Origin: Acidovorax sp. FHTAMBA
Lineage (GTDB): Bacteria; Pseudomonadota; Gammaproteobacteria; Burkholderiales; Burkholderiaceae_C
NCBI RefSeq assembly: GCF_038958875.1
Contig: NZ_CP152407.1
Location: 3,293,501-3,357,500 of the forward strand
Direction: 5' to 3'
Length of the DNA stretch: 64,000 nucleotides
This document shows, in pieces, positions 55,273-64,000 of this stretch. Under the pieces are notes generated by a model, which saw only the letters and a list, made by a program, of their open reading frames with translations, was not told the DNA's origin and made no database searches. Both the position numbers and the translations under genes were made by a program. Every line of letters begins with the position of its first letter. The stretch's first letter is position 1.

Positions 55273-57519
55273 ATGCCCTCCTTCGCGCCACCCAGACAGG
55301 GCTCTCCATTGCCGATCCACCCTCCCCAGCCCGCTCCACTGGCAGACGCGCAACTTCGGCGAGCCCTTGACGCCAGCGATAACGCCATAGTGCTGACCAA
55401 CAGCGCCAAACGCGTGGTGTACGTGAACGAAGGTTTCAGGCGCATGTTTGGCTACGGGCCCGATGAAGTACTGGGCAGGCGTCTGAACGAGGTGCTCCTG
55501 GGGCCCCATTCCGACAGGGACCTGATCGACAGCATCCGGGCGAACGTGGAAGCGCACGGGCATTTCCATGGCGACACGCTCCTGTATGGAAAGTCCGGGC
55601 AACCACGCTGGGCCTCGTTGGTCATCAACCCTGCCGGTGACGACGCGGACGGCCCGGGCGGCAGCATCTCGATCCTGACCGACATCACGCTCACCAAGAT
55701 GCATGAGGTGCTGCAGACCCGGGTGCTGGAAGGCATGGTAAAGGAACTGCCGCTGCCCGAGCTGATGGCGCTGGTCTGCCGCGAGGTCGAACGCATAGCC
55801 CCCGAGGTCACCGCCACCATCCTCGCGGTCGATGCACAGGGCCTGCTGAGGCCACTGGCGGCGCCGGGGCTGCCGGCCGCCATCAGCCGGGCCCTGGATG
55901 GGGTGCCGATTGGGCCCAGGGCGGGTTCGTGCGGCACGGCTGCATTTCGCAATGAGCCCGTGGTGGTGACCGACATTGCCTCCGACCCACTGTGGGACGA
56001 CTACCGCGCCCTGTTTGTCGACAGCGGGATGCGCGCCTGCTGGTCCAGCCCCATCCGCGACCACCGGGGGCAGCCGATCGGCACGTTTGCGTTTTACTAC
56101 CGCGAACCGCGCATGCCCGATGCCCTGCACCGGCGGCTTGTGGACGTGTGCCTGCACCTGTGTGCGGTGGCGATTGAGCGCGACAGCACGCACCAGCGCA
56201 TCCACCAGCTGGCGTTTTTTGACGTACTGACCGGTCTGCCCAACCGAGCCCTGTTTCGCAGCAGTGCGCAGCGTGCCCTGGTCGAGCTTCACCGGGAAGG
56301 TAGGCCGGGCGCGTTGCTGTTCCTGGACCTGGACCGGTTCAAGCAGGTGAACGAAACGCAAGGTCACGCGGCTGGCGATGCGCTGCTCTGCGAAGTGGCC
56401 AAGCGCCTCACACAGGGCCTGCGCGCCCGCGACCTGATCGCCCGCCTGTCGAGCGACGAGTTTGTGCTGCTGCTGTCCGAATGCAGCACCGAGCAGGCGG
56501 TGCAACGCGCACATCGGGTGCTGCACGCCATCGCCCAGCCGCTGAACATTCTGGGACAGACCCATGTACCGCACGCAAGCATCGGCATCGCCATGTTTCC
56601 GAGCGATGGCGACACCATTGACACCCTGCTGCGCCATGCAGACCAGGCCATGCACCAGGCCAAGAGCGATCACCGCCACAGCCTGCAGCTGTTCAGCGCC
56701 GAGATGAACCGCCGCGCGCAGGAGCGCGCCGCGCTGGAGCGTGCACTGCAGCAGGCGCTGTCCGACCGCAGCCTCACGCTGCACTACCAGCCGCAGGTCC
56801 TCAGCAGCGCCCCCGGCACCTTGCACGGTGTGGAGGCCCTGGCGCGCTGGAACCACCCGCAGTGGGGCATGGTGCCGCCGTCACAGTTCATCCCCGTGGC
56901 CGAAGACGCCGGGCTGATCCATGAGCTCACCCTGTGGCTGCTGGACGAAGCCTGCCGCCAGCTGGCGGCCTGGCGCGCTGCGGGCCACGATGTACCGTGC
57001 GTGGCCGTCAACCTCTCGGGCCGCAGCTTTCACCGGCCGGAGTTTGCGCAGGAGATCAGCGATGCGCTGCAGCGCCATGGCCTGCGTGCCAGCGACGTGC
57101 TGCTGGAGATCACGGAGAGCGTGATGATGGATGCACGGCCCGTCACGCTGCAGAACATCGAGTCCCTGCACCACCAGGGCTTCAAGCTGTCGCTGGATGA
57201 CTTTGGAACGGGCTATTCCAGCCTGAGCTATCTGCACCGCCTGCCCATCAGTGAACTGAAACTCGACATGGCTTTTGTGCAGGACCTCACCACCAGCGCC
57301 ACGGCGCGCGCCCTCACGGTGTCGGTGCTGAGCATTGCGCACAGCCTGGGCATGGTGGTGGTGGCCGAGGGGGTGGAGACCACCGGTCAGCAGCAGTGGT
57401 TGCAGGCCCACGGCTGCCCGGTGTTGCAGGGGTACCTGTTCGGAAAACCCATGCCAGCGCAAGATTTGGAAACCTGGCTGATTGACAAGACTCCGCTGGC
57501 GGCGTTCGGCCACCGCTGA
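55273..57519 (+). CDS. PAS-GAF-GGDEF(degenerate)-EAL protein
   Basis: About 748 residues. PAS (LDASDNAIVLTNSAKRVVYVNEGFRRMFGY), then a GAF domain (PRAGSCGTAAFRNEPVVVTDIASDPLWDDYRALF ... ACWSSPIRDHRGQPIGTFAFYY), a GGDEF domain whose signature has decayed to SSDEF near residue 393, and an EAL domain with intact EALARW, EITESVMMD, DDFGTGYSSLSYL and KLDMAFV. It is most likely a c-di-GMP phosphodiesterase in which the GGDEF part is regulatory, for instance binding GTP. The start MPSFAPPRQGS at 55273 is preferred over an open frame reaching 55162. Confidence 0.92.
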   Translation: MPSFAPPRQGSPLPIHPPQPAPLADAQLRRALDASDNAIVLTNSAKRVVYVNEGFRRMFGYGPDEVLGRRLNEVLLGPHSDRDLIDSIRANVEAHGHFHGDTLLYGKSGQPRWASLVINPAGDDADGPGGSISILTDITLTKMHEVLQTRVLEGMVKELPLPELMALVCREVERIAPEVTATILAVDAQGLLRPLAAPGLPAAISRALDGVPIGPRAGSCGTAAFRNEPVVVTDIASDPLWDDYRALFVDSGMRACWSSPIRDHRGQPIGTFAFYYREPRMPDALHRRLVDVCLHLCAVAIERDSTHQRIHQLAFFDVLTGLPNRALFRSSAQRALVELHREGRPGALLFLDLDRFKQVNETQGHAAGDALLCEVAKRLTQGLRARDLIARLSSDEFVLLLSECSTEQAVQRAHRVLHAIAQPLNILGQTHVPHASIGIAMFPSDGDTIDTLLRHADQAMHQAKSDHRHSLQLFSAEMNRRAQERAALERALQQALSDRSLTLHYQPQVLSSAPGTLHGVEALARWNHPQWGMVPPSQFIPVAEDAGLIHELTLWLLDEACRQLAAWRAAGHDVPCVAVNLSGRSFHRPEFAQEISDALQRHGLRASDVLLEITESVMMDARPVTLQNIESLHHQGFKLSLDDFGTGYSSLSYLHRLPISELKLDMAFVQDLTTSATARALTVSVLSIAHSLGMVVVAEGVETTGQQQWLQAHGCPVLQGYLFGKPMPAQDLETWLIDKTPLAAFGHR

Positions 57520-57544
57520 CGTAGATGCACGCTTGCGAAACACG

Positions 57545-57735
57545 GCATGAACATCCCAAGTATGTAGCGCGTGGCGATCCAGCATCACTTTTGGGGTACC
57601 TCGTCCATGTCGGTTTGCAGAGCGCAGGCCATAGGGGCATCGTCCATCGTCGTAAGCACCGGCGTTGTGCCTAGCCGCCGCCGCTTTTCATGAGGCCCGG
57701 ATATCAGCCTCAGCCATTGGCATGCCGGTCAAAGT
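57545..57735 (-). pseudogene. Decayed copy of the CBS-domain gene
   Basis: Bases 57562-57705 align with 62210-62355 inside the intact CBS-domain gene: ATGTAGCGC, GTGGCG-TCCAGCATCA, TCGTCCATGTCGGTTT, GCATCGTCCAT, GCACC and GCCGCC-CCG-TTTT all recur in order, in the same orientation. Small insertions and deletions (a 2-bp loss after ATGTAGCGC, a 2-bp gain after CAGCATCA) break the frame. Weaker similarity continues to about 57735. It is a remnant with no function visible. The rest of the 400-bp gap 57520-57920 shows nothing else. Confidence 0.75.
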
Positions 57736-57920
57736 ACTGTGAATAGGCCAAAAATTGTTGCCCATCCTGCCGGCAGTTCGCTCCCAACCATCGATTGCAC
57801 ACACCGTAAAAGCGCATGCGGTCATCGGCAATCAACCCATGGCCGCGGCCAATCATTTGGGTTAATCTGCGTGCGCTGTGTGTGACTGTGTATGGCTGCT
57901 TTATGACTATCTGCACAAGA

Positions 57921-58580
57921 ATGACTATGCGTACAAAGTATTCGCTCGCTACCGCTGCCTTGCTTGTTGCAGCAAGCAGTCTCCCCGCATCGGCGGCTGC
58001 GCAATCGACATCGCCCCTCACACCGCTGATGATGCAGCAATGGACGTTGGGCCAGGAACTGGGCAGATATGGCCTCGCGCAGAATGATCCACAGGCACTG
58101 CTGGTGGCGGCAAAGCTCCAGCGCCTTTCCGGACTGCAACCATCCCGGGCAGTCATCGAAGGTGATCGCAAAGGTGTGATCGATCAGACAGATGCCGCCA
58201 CCTTGCTTGCTCGCGCCAAAGAGTTGGCGAAGGATCGGCCCGAATTACGGACACTTATCGACGAAGCATCGGCTGCACGTCGCAGCAGGGGAACACTTAT
58301 TGGCCCGCAGGTTCAACCCTTGGTAATCGGTGCACGTGGTGTGAAGCCCATCCAGCTTTCGGTGAAACCTCAGCAAAAGGCGTTTTTCGGCATTGCGAGC
58401 GATCACATGCAGGACATTGCACTGTCAGTTCAAGGGCCGAAAAGCGAACCATTGTGTGAACCCGCGCACTCCGGGGGCGAACTGATGTGTGAGTGGATGT
58501 CGGGAGACGTGCCAGATGTGCGTGTCGTAGTCACCAACCGCAGCGCCAATGCCGTTCTGCTGACTTTCTTCCATGATTGA
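57921..58580 (+). CDS. Exported protein of unknown function (cassette gene 1)
   Basis: About 219 residues, not recognised. A signal peptide (RTKYSLATAALLVAASSL, cleavage near SAAA-QSTS) puts it in the periplasm. The middle is helical (LARAKELAKDRPELRTLIDEASAARR) and the C-terminal half is beta-rich with two cysteines (PLCEPAH, MCEWMS) that could form a disulphide. ATG codons at 57903, 57921 and 57927 are all possible; none has a good Shine-Dalgarno. Its stop lies inside the start of the patatin gene (8-bp overlap), so the two are translated together. Confidence 0.75.
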   Translation: MTMRTKYSLATAALLVAASSLPASAAAQSTSPLTPLMMQQWTLGQELGRYGLAQNDPQALLVAAKLQRLSGLQPSRAVIEGDRKGVIDQTDAATLLARAKELAKDRPELRTLIDEASAARRSRGTLIGPQVQPLVIGARGVKPIQLSVKPQQKAFFGIASDHMQDIALSVQGPKSEPLCEPAHSGGELMCEWMSGDVPDVRVVVTNRSANAVLLTFFHD

Positions 58581-60354
58581 TGGTCTGAGCCATCGTGGCT
58601 GGCGCGCCACCAGCAGCGTGGTGCTGGCAGTTGCTTGCCTGGCCGGGTGCACGGTCGTAGGCAGCCGCCCTGGTTTGAGCTATCGCAACGAACCTGATAC
58701 CGGGCGGTCGTTTGTGCAGCCGCTCGTGCCGGTCCCTAGAGCAGCAACGGAATGGATTGCTGATCGGCCCCAGTTCATCGGTGTTGCCATCAGTGGAGGC
58801 GGCAGTCGATCCGCCAATTTCGGCATGGCAGCTCTTCTGGAACTGGACAATTTGGGGATCTTATCGGAGGTGGATGCCATCTCTGCAGTCAGCGGGGGGG
58901 CAATCCCTGCCGCGTACTTCGCTGTGAATGGTGCTGCCCCTGACTGGGCGGACCAAGGTCGACGTGTGGCAGCAACCGATTTCGCCATGCCCCTCATCGG
59001 GAAATTGCTCAATCCCGTCAATTTGCTGTCGACCACTTTTACGGACCTGGATCGCAGCGACCATCTCGCTCATTTGTTCGAGGAAAAGCTGTTCGCAGGC
59101 AAGCAGGTGACCTTTGGCGAACTGGGACCGAGAGGACCGCGTCGCCCGGCGGTATATTTCAACGCAACGGATACCACCAACGGAGGCACGCCCTTCGTGT
59201 TCAGTGACCAGCAGTTTCTGCGCTCCACGGGCTCCGACCTCAGCCGGTTTCCGCTGGCCTGGGCCATGGCGTCCTCCGGCGCGTTTCCAGGTGTTTTCAA
59301 TTCCGTGACATTGCGCCGGTACAGCCTCGATCCTGCAAAGCGGCGCGAAGATGCGGATGCCCCGGATGACCGACGCTTCGTACATCTGATTGACGGTGGC
59401 CCGAGTGACAACCTGGGCGTGGAGTCGTTGATCCGTCTGGCGCGCGAACACCATGTCAAGCGCCTCAACGCGGGGCAGCCATCTCAGGGATGCATGATCA
59501 TGGTGGTGGATTCGCATGTTCCCAGCGCGGGTGTATCAGAAATGCGGCAGTCGGACCGCCGCAATTTTGGATCTGTGCTGATTGACCTGAACTTCCTTGA
59601 CGCCATAGATGCGATGCTGTCCAACCGCCGCGAGCAAACGCTGGCAAAAATGGGGATCCGACGGGACGTTCCACTCGGGCAATACAACGTGGAACTATCG
59701 CCTGGACTCTGGGACTACAAGATCCGCCCATACCGCCGAACCAGTCAGTTCGCCATCGAGTATTACCACTTCCATGGGCGCGCATTTACCGAGGCCCAGT
59801 ACTTCGCGCCGGGCAACGTGCTGAACCTTGCCGCCCAGCAGATGCCCGAGCGAAGGCAGTTCGAATGCCATGTGTGGCATATCGCGTTGGACGAGATCCA
59901 GGCGGTCGTGCCCTGGCGGGATCGCGATGGAGTGCAGCAGCCGCTGGATCTCCATACGGAACGGGACAAGGCGATCTTTGCCTATCGCTCCCGGCTCGGT
60001 CGTCTTGTCAGCCAGGTGGCCACCAGCTATCGCCTCAGCGGCGCCCCCAACTGCAGTCAGAAGCAGTTACAAGATCTGCTCTACGATGCCGCGCGCATCG
60101 CAGTTCGACAAGACCGGATGTCACTCGCGGCGGTCTGCGGATGGTTCGCACAGCGCGGCCTTAGCAGTGAAGGTCGTTGTGCTCTTGAGCAGGAAATTCT
60201 GTTCCGTCCGGAGCTGGAGGTTGCGCCCATACGCAAACCTTTGAACTTGACAGAATCTGAACAAAATACCGACAGGTTTGTGAAGTGCGTAGCCGAACAA
60301 ACACCGGGCGGGAGCACGCCTGCAATGCTCCCTGAGCCCCTCCTGCTGCGTTGA
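58573..60354 (+). CDS. Patatin-like phospholipase lipoprotein (cassette gene 2)
   Basis: 593 residues. A lipoprotein signal ends in the lipobox LAGC (residues 23-26). The patatin domain follows: oxyanion SGGGSRS (about 74-80), nucleophile Ser107 in SAVSGG, where the usual first Gly of GxSxG is Ala, and the catalytic Asp in DGGPSDNLG near residue 273. About 250 further residues follow and match nothing known to me. Likely an acylhydrolase held at the inner or outer membrane. It overlaps the upstream exported gene and is followed by a caspase-like gene 59 bp on. Confidence 0.88.
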   Translation: MIDGLSHRGWRATSSVVLAVACLAGCTVVGSRPGLSYRNEPDTGRSFVQPLVPVPRAATEWIADRPQFIGVAISGGGSRSANFGMAALLELDNLGILSEVDAISAVSGGAIPAAYFAVNGAAPDWADQGRRVAATDFAMPLIGKLLNPVNLLSTTFTDLDRSDHLAHLFEEKLFAGKQVTFGELGPRGPRRPAVYFNATDTTNGGTPFVFSDQQFLRSTGSDLSRFPLAWAMASSGAFPGVFNSVTLRRYSLDPAKRREDADAPDDRRFVHLIDGGPSDNLGVESLIRLAREHHVKRLNAGQPSQGCMIMVVDSHVPSAGVSEMRQSDRRNFGSVLIDLNFLDAIDAMLSNRREQTLAKMGIRRDVPLGQYNVELSPGLWDYKIRPYRRTSQFAIEYYHFHGRAFTEAQYFAPGNVLNLAAQQMPERRQFECHVWHIALDEIQAVVPWRDRDGVQQPLDLHTERDKAIFAYRSRLGRLVSQVATSYRLSGAPNCSQKQLQDLLYDAARIAVRQDRMSLAAVCGWFAQRGLSSEGRCALEQEILFRPELEVAPIRKPLNLTESEQNTDRFVKCVAEQTPGGSTPAMLPEPLLLR

Positions 60355-60413
60355 GGGTACGGGTTGGGCCGCGGCTGCCCCGATCGGGTACCAAATTTTT
60401 GAGGGGACCAGCG

Positions 60414-61985
60414 ATGATGCGATTCACGGCCAGAACAATGGACACCAAACGTTTGCTCACACGCGCGTTGTTGGCGGTAGCCCTGTTGACAACATCGGCG
60501 CAGGCAAACGCCCCACTCGACGTACGCATCGCCCTGGTCATCGGAAACTCTGCCTACCCAGGCAACGCGGCGCTCACAAACCCGGCCAATGATGCCAAGG
60601 CAATGGCGGAGCAGCTGCGCAAGCTGGGCTTCCAGGTGCTGGAGTTGCGCGATGGATCGCGCGATCAGATGACCCAGGCCATTGATGCTGCGCGCAAGCA
60701 GCTCCAGGGCAAAAACGGGGTTGGCATGCTGTACTACGCTGGACATGGTATGCAGATCGACTGGCGCAACTACATGGTGCCGGTGGATGCGCGCCCCAGA
60801 AGCGAACAGGATGTCGTGACGCAGTCAGTTGACCTGGATGCCGTGGTGAGCGCCTTCAAGCAGGCGGGCAATCGCGTCAACATTCTGGTGCTTGACGCTT
60901 GTCGGAACAACCCGTTTGAGGGCACAGCTCCGGCCAAAGGACTTGCTCAAATTGACGCTGTGCCTGGCACCTTCCTCGCGTACGCTACGGCGCCAGGCAA
61001 TACTGCCGACGATGGAGAAGGCAGCAATGGTCTGTACACCGGCTACCTGTTGCAAGAGCTGGCCAAACCTACGGCGCGTATTGAGGACGTGTTCAAGCGG
61101 GTGCGACTACAGGTACGGCAAAAGAGTCGGGGCAGCCAGATTCCTTGGGAAAGTACCAGCCTGGAGGAGGACTTCGTCTTCAACGATGGACGAAGCTCCG
61201 GCACGATTGTTTCCACCACGCCCGTGCCCAAGCCCAAGCCGGAGGAACGCGATCAGTTGTTCCTTCGCGAAAAGGCCGACTGGGATCGCATCAAACAGTC
61301 ACGGAACCCGGACGATTTTTACGCATTTCTGCAAACCCATCCGAATGGAATGATCAGTGAAGCGGCGCAGAGCCAGCTGGATCAACTCTCGAAACCCCAG
61401 ATCACAGCCACCCCAGTGCAGGGCCGTCACACAGTCCAGCGGGACGTCCGTGTAGGCGACGAAATTGAACAGGTTTATCGCGACTACCTGACCAAACTTG
61501 AGACACGGAGGGAAACCCTGCGCGTTACGGCCATCAAGGATGGCGTTGTTGAAATCAACAACGGCCAACAGATAGTGAACCTCACAGGCGGCACGATCCG
61601 CAACGATTTCGGTGCAGTTTTCGACCCTCCCCTTCAGGTGCTGCCTGCAGACGATTTCCAGATCGGCAAGAAATGGATCACGCGCTCGCAAATGGCCTTG
61701 CCCTCAACATCGGAAACCCCGGGCGGTCTGACCGGATGGGTAGAGCAAGAGATGAAAGTAGTGGCGTACGAGCAAATCACCGTAGTGGCAGGGACTATGT
61801 CGGCGTACCGCGTTGAGGGCATCCTGAGCACGCAAAGCGGCGCGTCCGGGAAGATAACCTACTGGATCACCAGCAACGGGTCTATTGTGAAACTTGTCCG
61901 TGAGGTCAAGATCCGTCGCCGTGATGGAGGAACCAGGGACGACAGCTGGACACGCGAAGTGTTGCGTATTCACAAACCACGCTGA
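60414..61985 (+). CDS. Exported caspase-like (C14) protease (cassette gene 3)
   Basis: About 523 residues. A signal peptide (TRALLAVALLTTSAQANA) is followed by a caspase/metacaspase domain: VRIALVIGNSAYPGNAALTNPANDAKAMAEQL, catalytic His111 in YYAGHG and Cys163 in LVLDACRNNPF. A helical linker and a C-terminal beta-rich region (about residues 310-523) of unknown family follow. The start at 60414 has TTGAGGGGACC upstream. Both catalytic residues are intact. The signal peptide makes a cytoplasmic suicide role unlikely; the substrate is probably periplasmic. Confidence 0.88.
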   Translation: MMRFTARTMDTKRLLTRALLAVALLTTSAQANAPLDVRIALVIGNSAYPGNAALTNPANDAKAMAEQLRKLGFQVLELRDGSRDQMTQAIDAARKQLQGKNGVGMLYYAGHGMQIDWRNYMVPVDARPRSEQDVVTQSVDLDAVVSAFKQAGNRVNILVLDACRNNPFEGTAPAKGLAQIDAVPGTFLAYATAPGNTADDGEGSNGLYTGYLLQELAKPTARIEDVFKRVRLQVRQKSRGSQIPWESTSLEEDFVFNDGRSSGTIVSTTPVPKPKPEERDQLFLREKADWDRIKQSRNPDDFYAFLQTHPNGMISEAAQSQLDQLSKPQITATPVQGRHTVQRDVRVGDEIEQVYRDYLTKLETRRETLRVTAIKDGVVEINNGQQIVNLTGGTIRNDFGAVFDPPLQVLPADDFQIGKKWITRSQMALPSTSETPGGLTGWVEQEMKVVAYEQITVVAGTMSAYRVEGILSTQSGASGKITYWITSNGSIVKLVREVKIRRRDGGTRDDSWTREVLRIHKPR

Positions 61986-62073
61986 ATTCGTGCACGCACC
62001 CAAGCCATGGGAGCAACACCAAACCTCGTCGGCGGCTGGCAGGTGGCGCCTCGCGGCTCGTTGACATCCCCCT

Positions 62074-62517
62074 TTACGCACCCTCTTCCGGCCAGTCGCG
62101 GATATAGGCCTTGAGCATCTTGTTCTCAAAGTTCTGGCTGTCCACCACGGCCTTGGCCACGTCATAGAAGCTGATCACGCCCATCAGCATGCGGCGGTCC
62201 ATCACGGGCATGTAGCGCGCGTGGCGGTCCAGCATCATGCGGCGCACTTCGTCCATGTCGGTTTCGAGCGTGCAGGTCAGGGGTGCATCGTCCATGGCGG
62301 TGCGCACCAGCATCGTGCCCACGCCGCCCCCGTTTTTGACCAAGGCCTGGATCACCTCGCGAAACGTGAGCATGCCCACCAGGTCGCCATGCTCCATCAC
62401 CACCAGCGAGCCAATGTCGCGCTCGGCCATCAGGCTCACGGCACCTGCCAGCGGCTCGTCCGGCGATGCGGTGTACAGGGTGTTGCCTTTGACGCGAAGG
62501 ATGTCGCTGACTTTCAT
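62074..62517 (-). CDS. CBS-domain protein
   Basis: 147 residues made of a pair of CBS domains: MKVSDILRVKGNTLYTASPDEPLAGAVSLMAERDIGSLVVMEHGDLVGMLTFREV and the second with MDEVRRMMLDRHARYMPVMDRRMLMGVISFYDVAKAV. Such stand-alone pairs bind adenine nucleotides; the partner is unknown. The ATG at 62517 is the first residue of the family. It is divergent from the sulfhydrylase gene by 158 bp. A broken copy of this gene lies at about 57545-57735. Confidence 0.92.
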   Translation of the reverse strand: MKVSDILRVKGNTLYTASPDEPLAGAVSLMAERDIGSLVVMEHGDLVGMLTFREVIQALVKNGGGVGTMLVRTAMDDAPLTCTLETDMDEVRRMMLDRHARYMPVMDRRMLMGVISFYDVAKAVVDSQNFENKMLKAYIRDWPEEGA

Positions 62518-62675
62518 GGTGCGGAGTCTCCGGGGGATCGGAAAGAATCGGAAAGAGTGTGTGTGGGCCCGCAGAGACCAGCAAATCCATTGGGGTTGCC
62601 CAGGGGCTGCAGGCGGTGTGTCGGCAAATATAGCCCACAATGCCCGCCTGCATTGACAACATGGGAGACATACAG

Positions 62676-63986
62676 ATGCCCGGTTACTCCGACCCCGGCT
62701 TTGACACGCTGGCGCTGCACGCAGGCGCAAGCCCCGACCCCGCCACCGGCGCGCGCGCCACGCCCATCCACCTGACCACTTCGTTCGTCTTCGAATCGAG
62801 CGACCACGCAGCGTCGCTCTTCAATCTGGAGCGCGGCGGCCATGTGTACAGCCGCATCAGCAACCCCACCAATGCGGTGCTGGAACAACGCGTGGCAGCA
62901 CTGGAAGGTGGCGTAGGCGCGATTGCCACCGCCAGCGGCCAGGCCGCGCTGCACCTGGCGATTGCCACGCTGATGGGCGCAGGCAGCCACATCGTCGCCA
63001 GCACGGCGCTGTATGGCGGGTCGCAGAACCTTCTGCACTACACGCTGTCGCGTTTCGGCATCGAGACCACGTTTGTGAAGCCCGGCGACATCGAGGGCTG
63101 GCGCGCTGCCGTGCGGCCCAACACCAAGCTGTTCTTTGGCGAGACTGTGGGCAACCCTGGCCTGGATGTGCTGGACATCCCCACCGTGAGTGCTATCGCG
63201 CATGAGGCCGGTGTGCCGCTGCTGGTGGACTCCACCCTGACCTCGCCCTGGCTCATCAAGCCCTTCGAGCATGGCGCCGACCTGGTCTATCACTCGGCCA
63301 CCAAGTTCCTCTCGGGGCACGGCACGGTGGTGGGCGGCATCGTGGTGGATGGCGGCAGCTTTGACTGGGACGGCCCGAAGTCGGCCGGCAAATTTGCCGA
63401 GCTGACGCAGCCCTACGACGGCTTTCACAACATGGTGTTTACCGAAGAAAGCACCGTGGGCGCTTTTTTGCTGCGCGCGCGGCGCGAGGGCCTGCGCGAC
63501 TTTGGCGCCTGCATGAGCCCGCACACCGCCTGGCTCATCCTGCAAGGCATCGAGACCCTGCCGCTGCGCATGGCGCAGCACATGCGCAACACCGAGAAGG
63601 TGGTGGAGTTTCTGGCAGCGCAGCCCTTTGTGTCACGCGTGGGCCACCCGTTGCTGGAGTCTCACCCCAGCCATGCCTTGGCGCAAAAGCTGCTGCCGCG
63701 CGGCGCTGGGTCGGTGTTCAGCTTCGACCTCAAGGGCAACCGCGAGCAGGGCAAGAAGTTCATCGAAACCCTCAAGGTCTTCAGCCACCTGGCCAACGTG
63801 GGCGACTGCCGCAGCCTGGTGATCCACCCGGCCAGCACCACGCATTTCCGCATGAGCGACGAAGCGCTGGCGGGCGCAGGCATCAGCCAGGGCACGATCC
63901 GCCTGTCCATCGGCCTCGAAGATGCCGACGACCTCATTGACGACCTGAAACGCGCGCTCAAAGCCGCAGAAAAGGCAGGGGCCTGA
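62676..63986 (+). CDS. metY: O-acylhomoserine sulfhydrylase (PLP enzyme)
   Basis: 436 residues of the Cys/Met metabolism PLP family, closest in pattern to O-acetylhomoserine sulfhydrylases: FDTLALHAGASPDPATGARATPIHLTTSFVF, YSRISNPTNAVLEQRVAALEGG, the PLP-lysine site DLVYHSATKFLSGHGTVVGG and NVGDCRSLVIHPASTTH. It forms homocysteine from O-acetylhomoserine and sulfide. O-succinylhomoserine sulfhydrylase (MetZ) is the alternative. The ATG at 62676 has GGGAGAC seven bases upstream. Confidence 0.92.
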   Translation: MPGYSDPGFDTLALHAGASPDPATGARATPIHLTTSFVFESSDHAASLFNLERGGHVYSRISNPTNAVLEQRVAALEGGVGAIATASGQAALHLAIATLMGAGSHIVASTALYGGSQNLLHYTLSRFGIETTFVKPGDIEGWRAAVRPNTKLFFGETVGNPGLDVLDIPTVSAIAHEAGVPLLVDSTLTSPWLIKPFEHGADLVYHSATKFLSGHGTVVGGIVVDGGSFDWDGPKSAGKFAELTQPYDGFHNMVFTEESTVGAFLLRARREGLRDFGACMSPHTAWLILQGIETLPLRMAQHMRNTEKVVEFLAAQPFVSRVGHPLLESHPSHALAQKLLPRGAGSVFSFDLKGNREQGKKFIETLKVFSHLANVGDCRSLVIHPASTTHFRMSDEALAGAGISQGTIRLSIGLEDADDLIDDLKRALKAAEKAGA

Positions 63987-63988
63987 CC

Positions 63989-64000
63989 ATGCACATCCAA
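63989..64000 (+). other. Possible start of the next gene
   Basis: An ATG two bases after the metY stop opens a frame (Met-His-Ile-Gln) cut by the window end. The tight spacing suggests cotranscription with metY. Nothing more can be said. Confidence 0.3.

Noticed and set aside
57921..61985. Cytoplasmic anti-phage (CBASS-like) defence system
   Set aside because: Patatin and caspase pairs suggest this, but all three products carry export signals, there is no nucleotide cyclase or sensor, and no other defence gene is nearby.

Overview
The window is about 64 kb of GC-rich bacterial chromosome. Gene order (rpsB-tsf-pyrH-frr-uppS-cdsA-dxr-rseP-bamA-skp-lpxD-fabZ-lpxA-lpxB-rnhB and carA-carB-greA ... 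yhbY/rlmE-ftsH-folP-glmM), an Aap-type amino acid transporter, and a dispersed palindromic repeat familiar from Comamonadaceae point to the Burkholderiales, most likely an Acidovorax-like organism. This assignment rests on recognition, not on a database search.

Layout. 1-3905: two tandem PAS-GGDEF-EAL c-di-GMP proteins, the first cut by the window edge. 4002-8286: aapJQMP amino acid ABC transporter on the minus strand. 8489-14195: GNAT acetyltransferase, glmM, folP, ftsH and rlmE on the minus strand. 14243-15510: yhbY and a glycosyltransferase, divergent. 15567-21559: DUF4149 protein, greA, carB, a small unknown gene and carA on the minus strand. 21837-36912: one long minus-strand block running from rpsB (translation) through nucleotide and isoprenoid genes to outer-membrane assembly and lipid A synthesis. 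37100-43236: amidase, dadA, NAD(P)H-hydrate repair enzyme, an AraC-type regulator and an alpha/beta hydrolase. 43329-46161: RNase R and two identical tRNA-Leu(CAG) genes. 46306-49053: a long DUF349 protein. 49054-50005: a noncoding stretch with a candidate small RNA. 50006-52811: lytic transglycosylase, then a ZTP riboswitch, glyA and nrdR. 53078-57519: EamA transporter, aroC, and a PAS-GAF-(degenerate GGDEF)-EAL protein. 57921-61985: an accessory three-gene cassette of exported proteins (unknown exported protein, patatin lipoprotein, periplasmic caspase-like protease). 62074-63986: CBS-domain protein and a homocysteine-forming sulfhydrylase.

Most of the window is conserved core genome. Four things stand out. 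First, a palindromic repeat of about 50-60 bp occurs about ten times; five copies lie inside conserved genes in frame (folP, the DUF4149 gene, the SpoU methyltransferase gene, lpxB, dxr). Second, the patatin-caspase cassette has a decayed copy of the neighbouring CBS gene on its left and the intact CBS gene on its right, which looks like the scar of an insertion or duplication. Third, a structured noncoding transcript is likely at about 49365-49588. Fourth, strong regulatory structures sit upstream of glyA (ZTP riboswitch) and rpsB (32-bp dyad). No phage, IS element or CRISPR array was seen.
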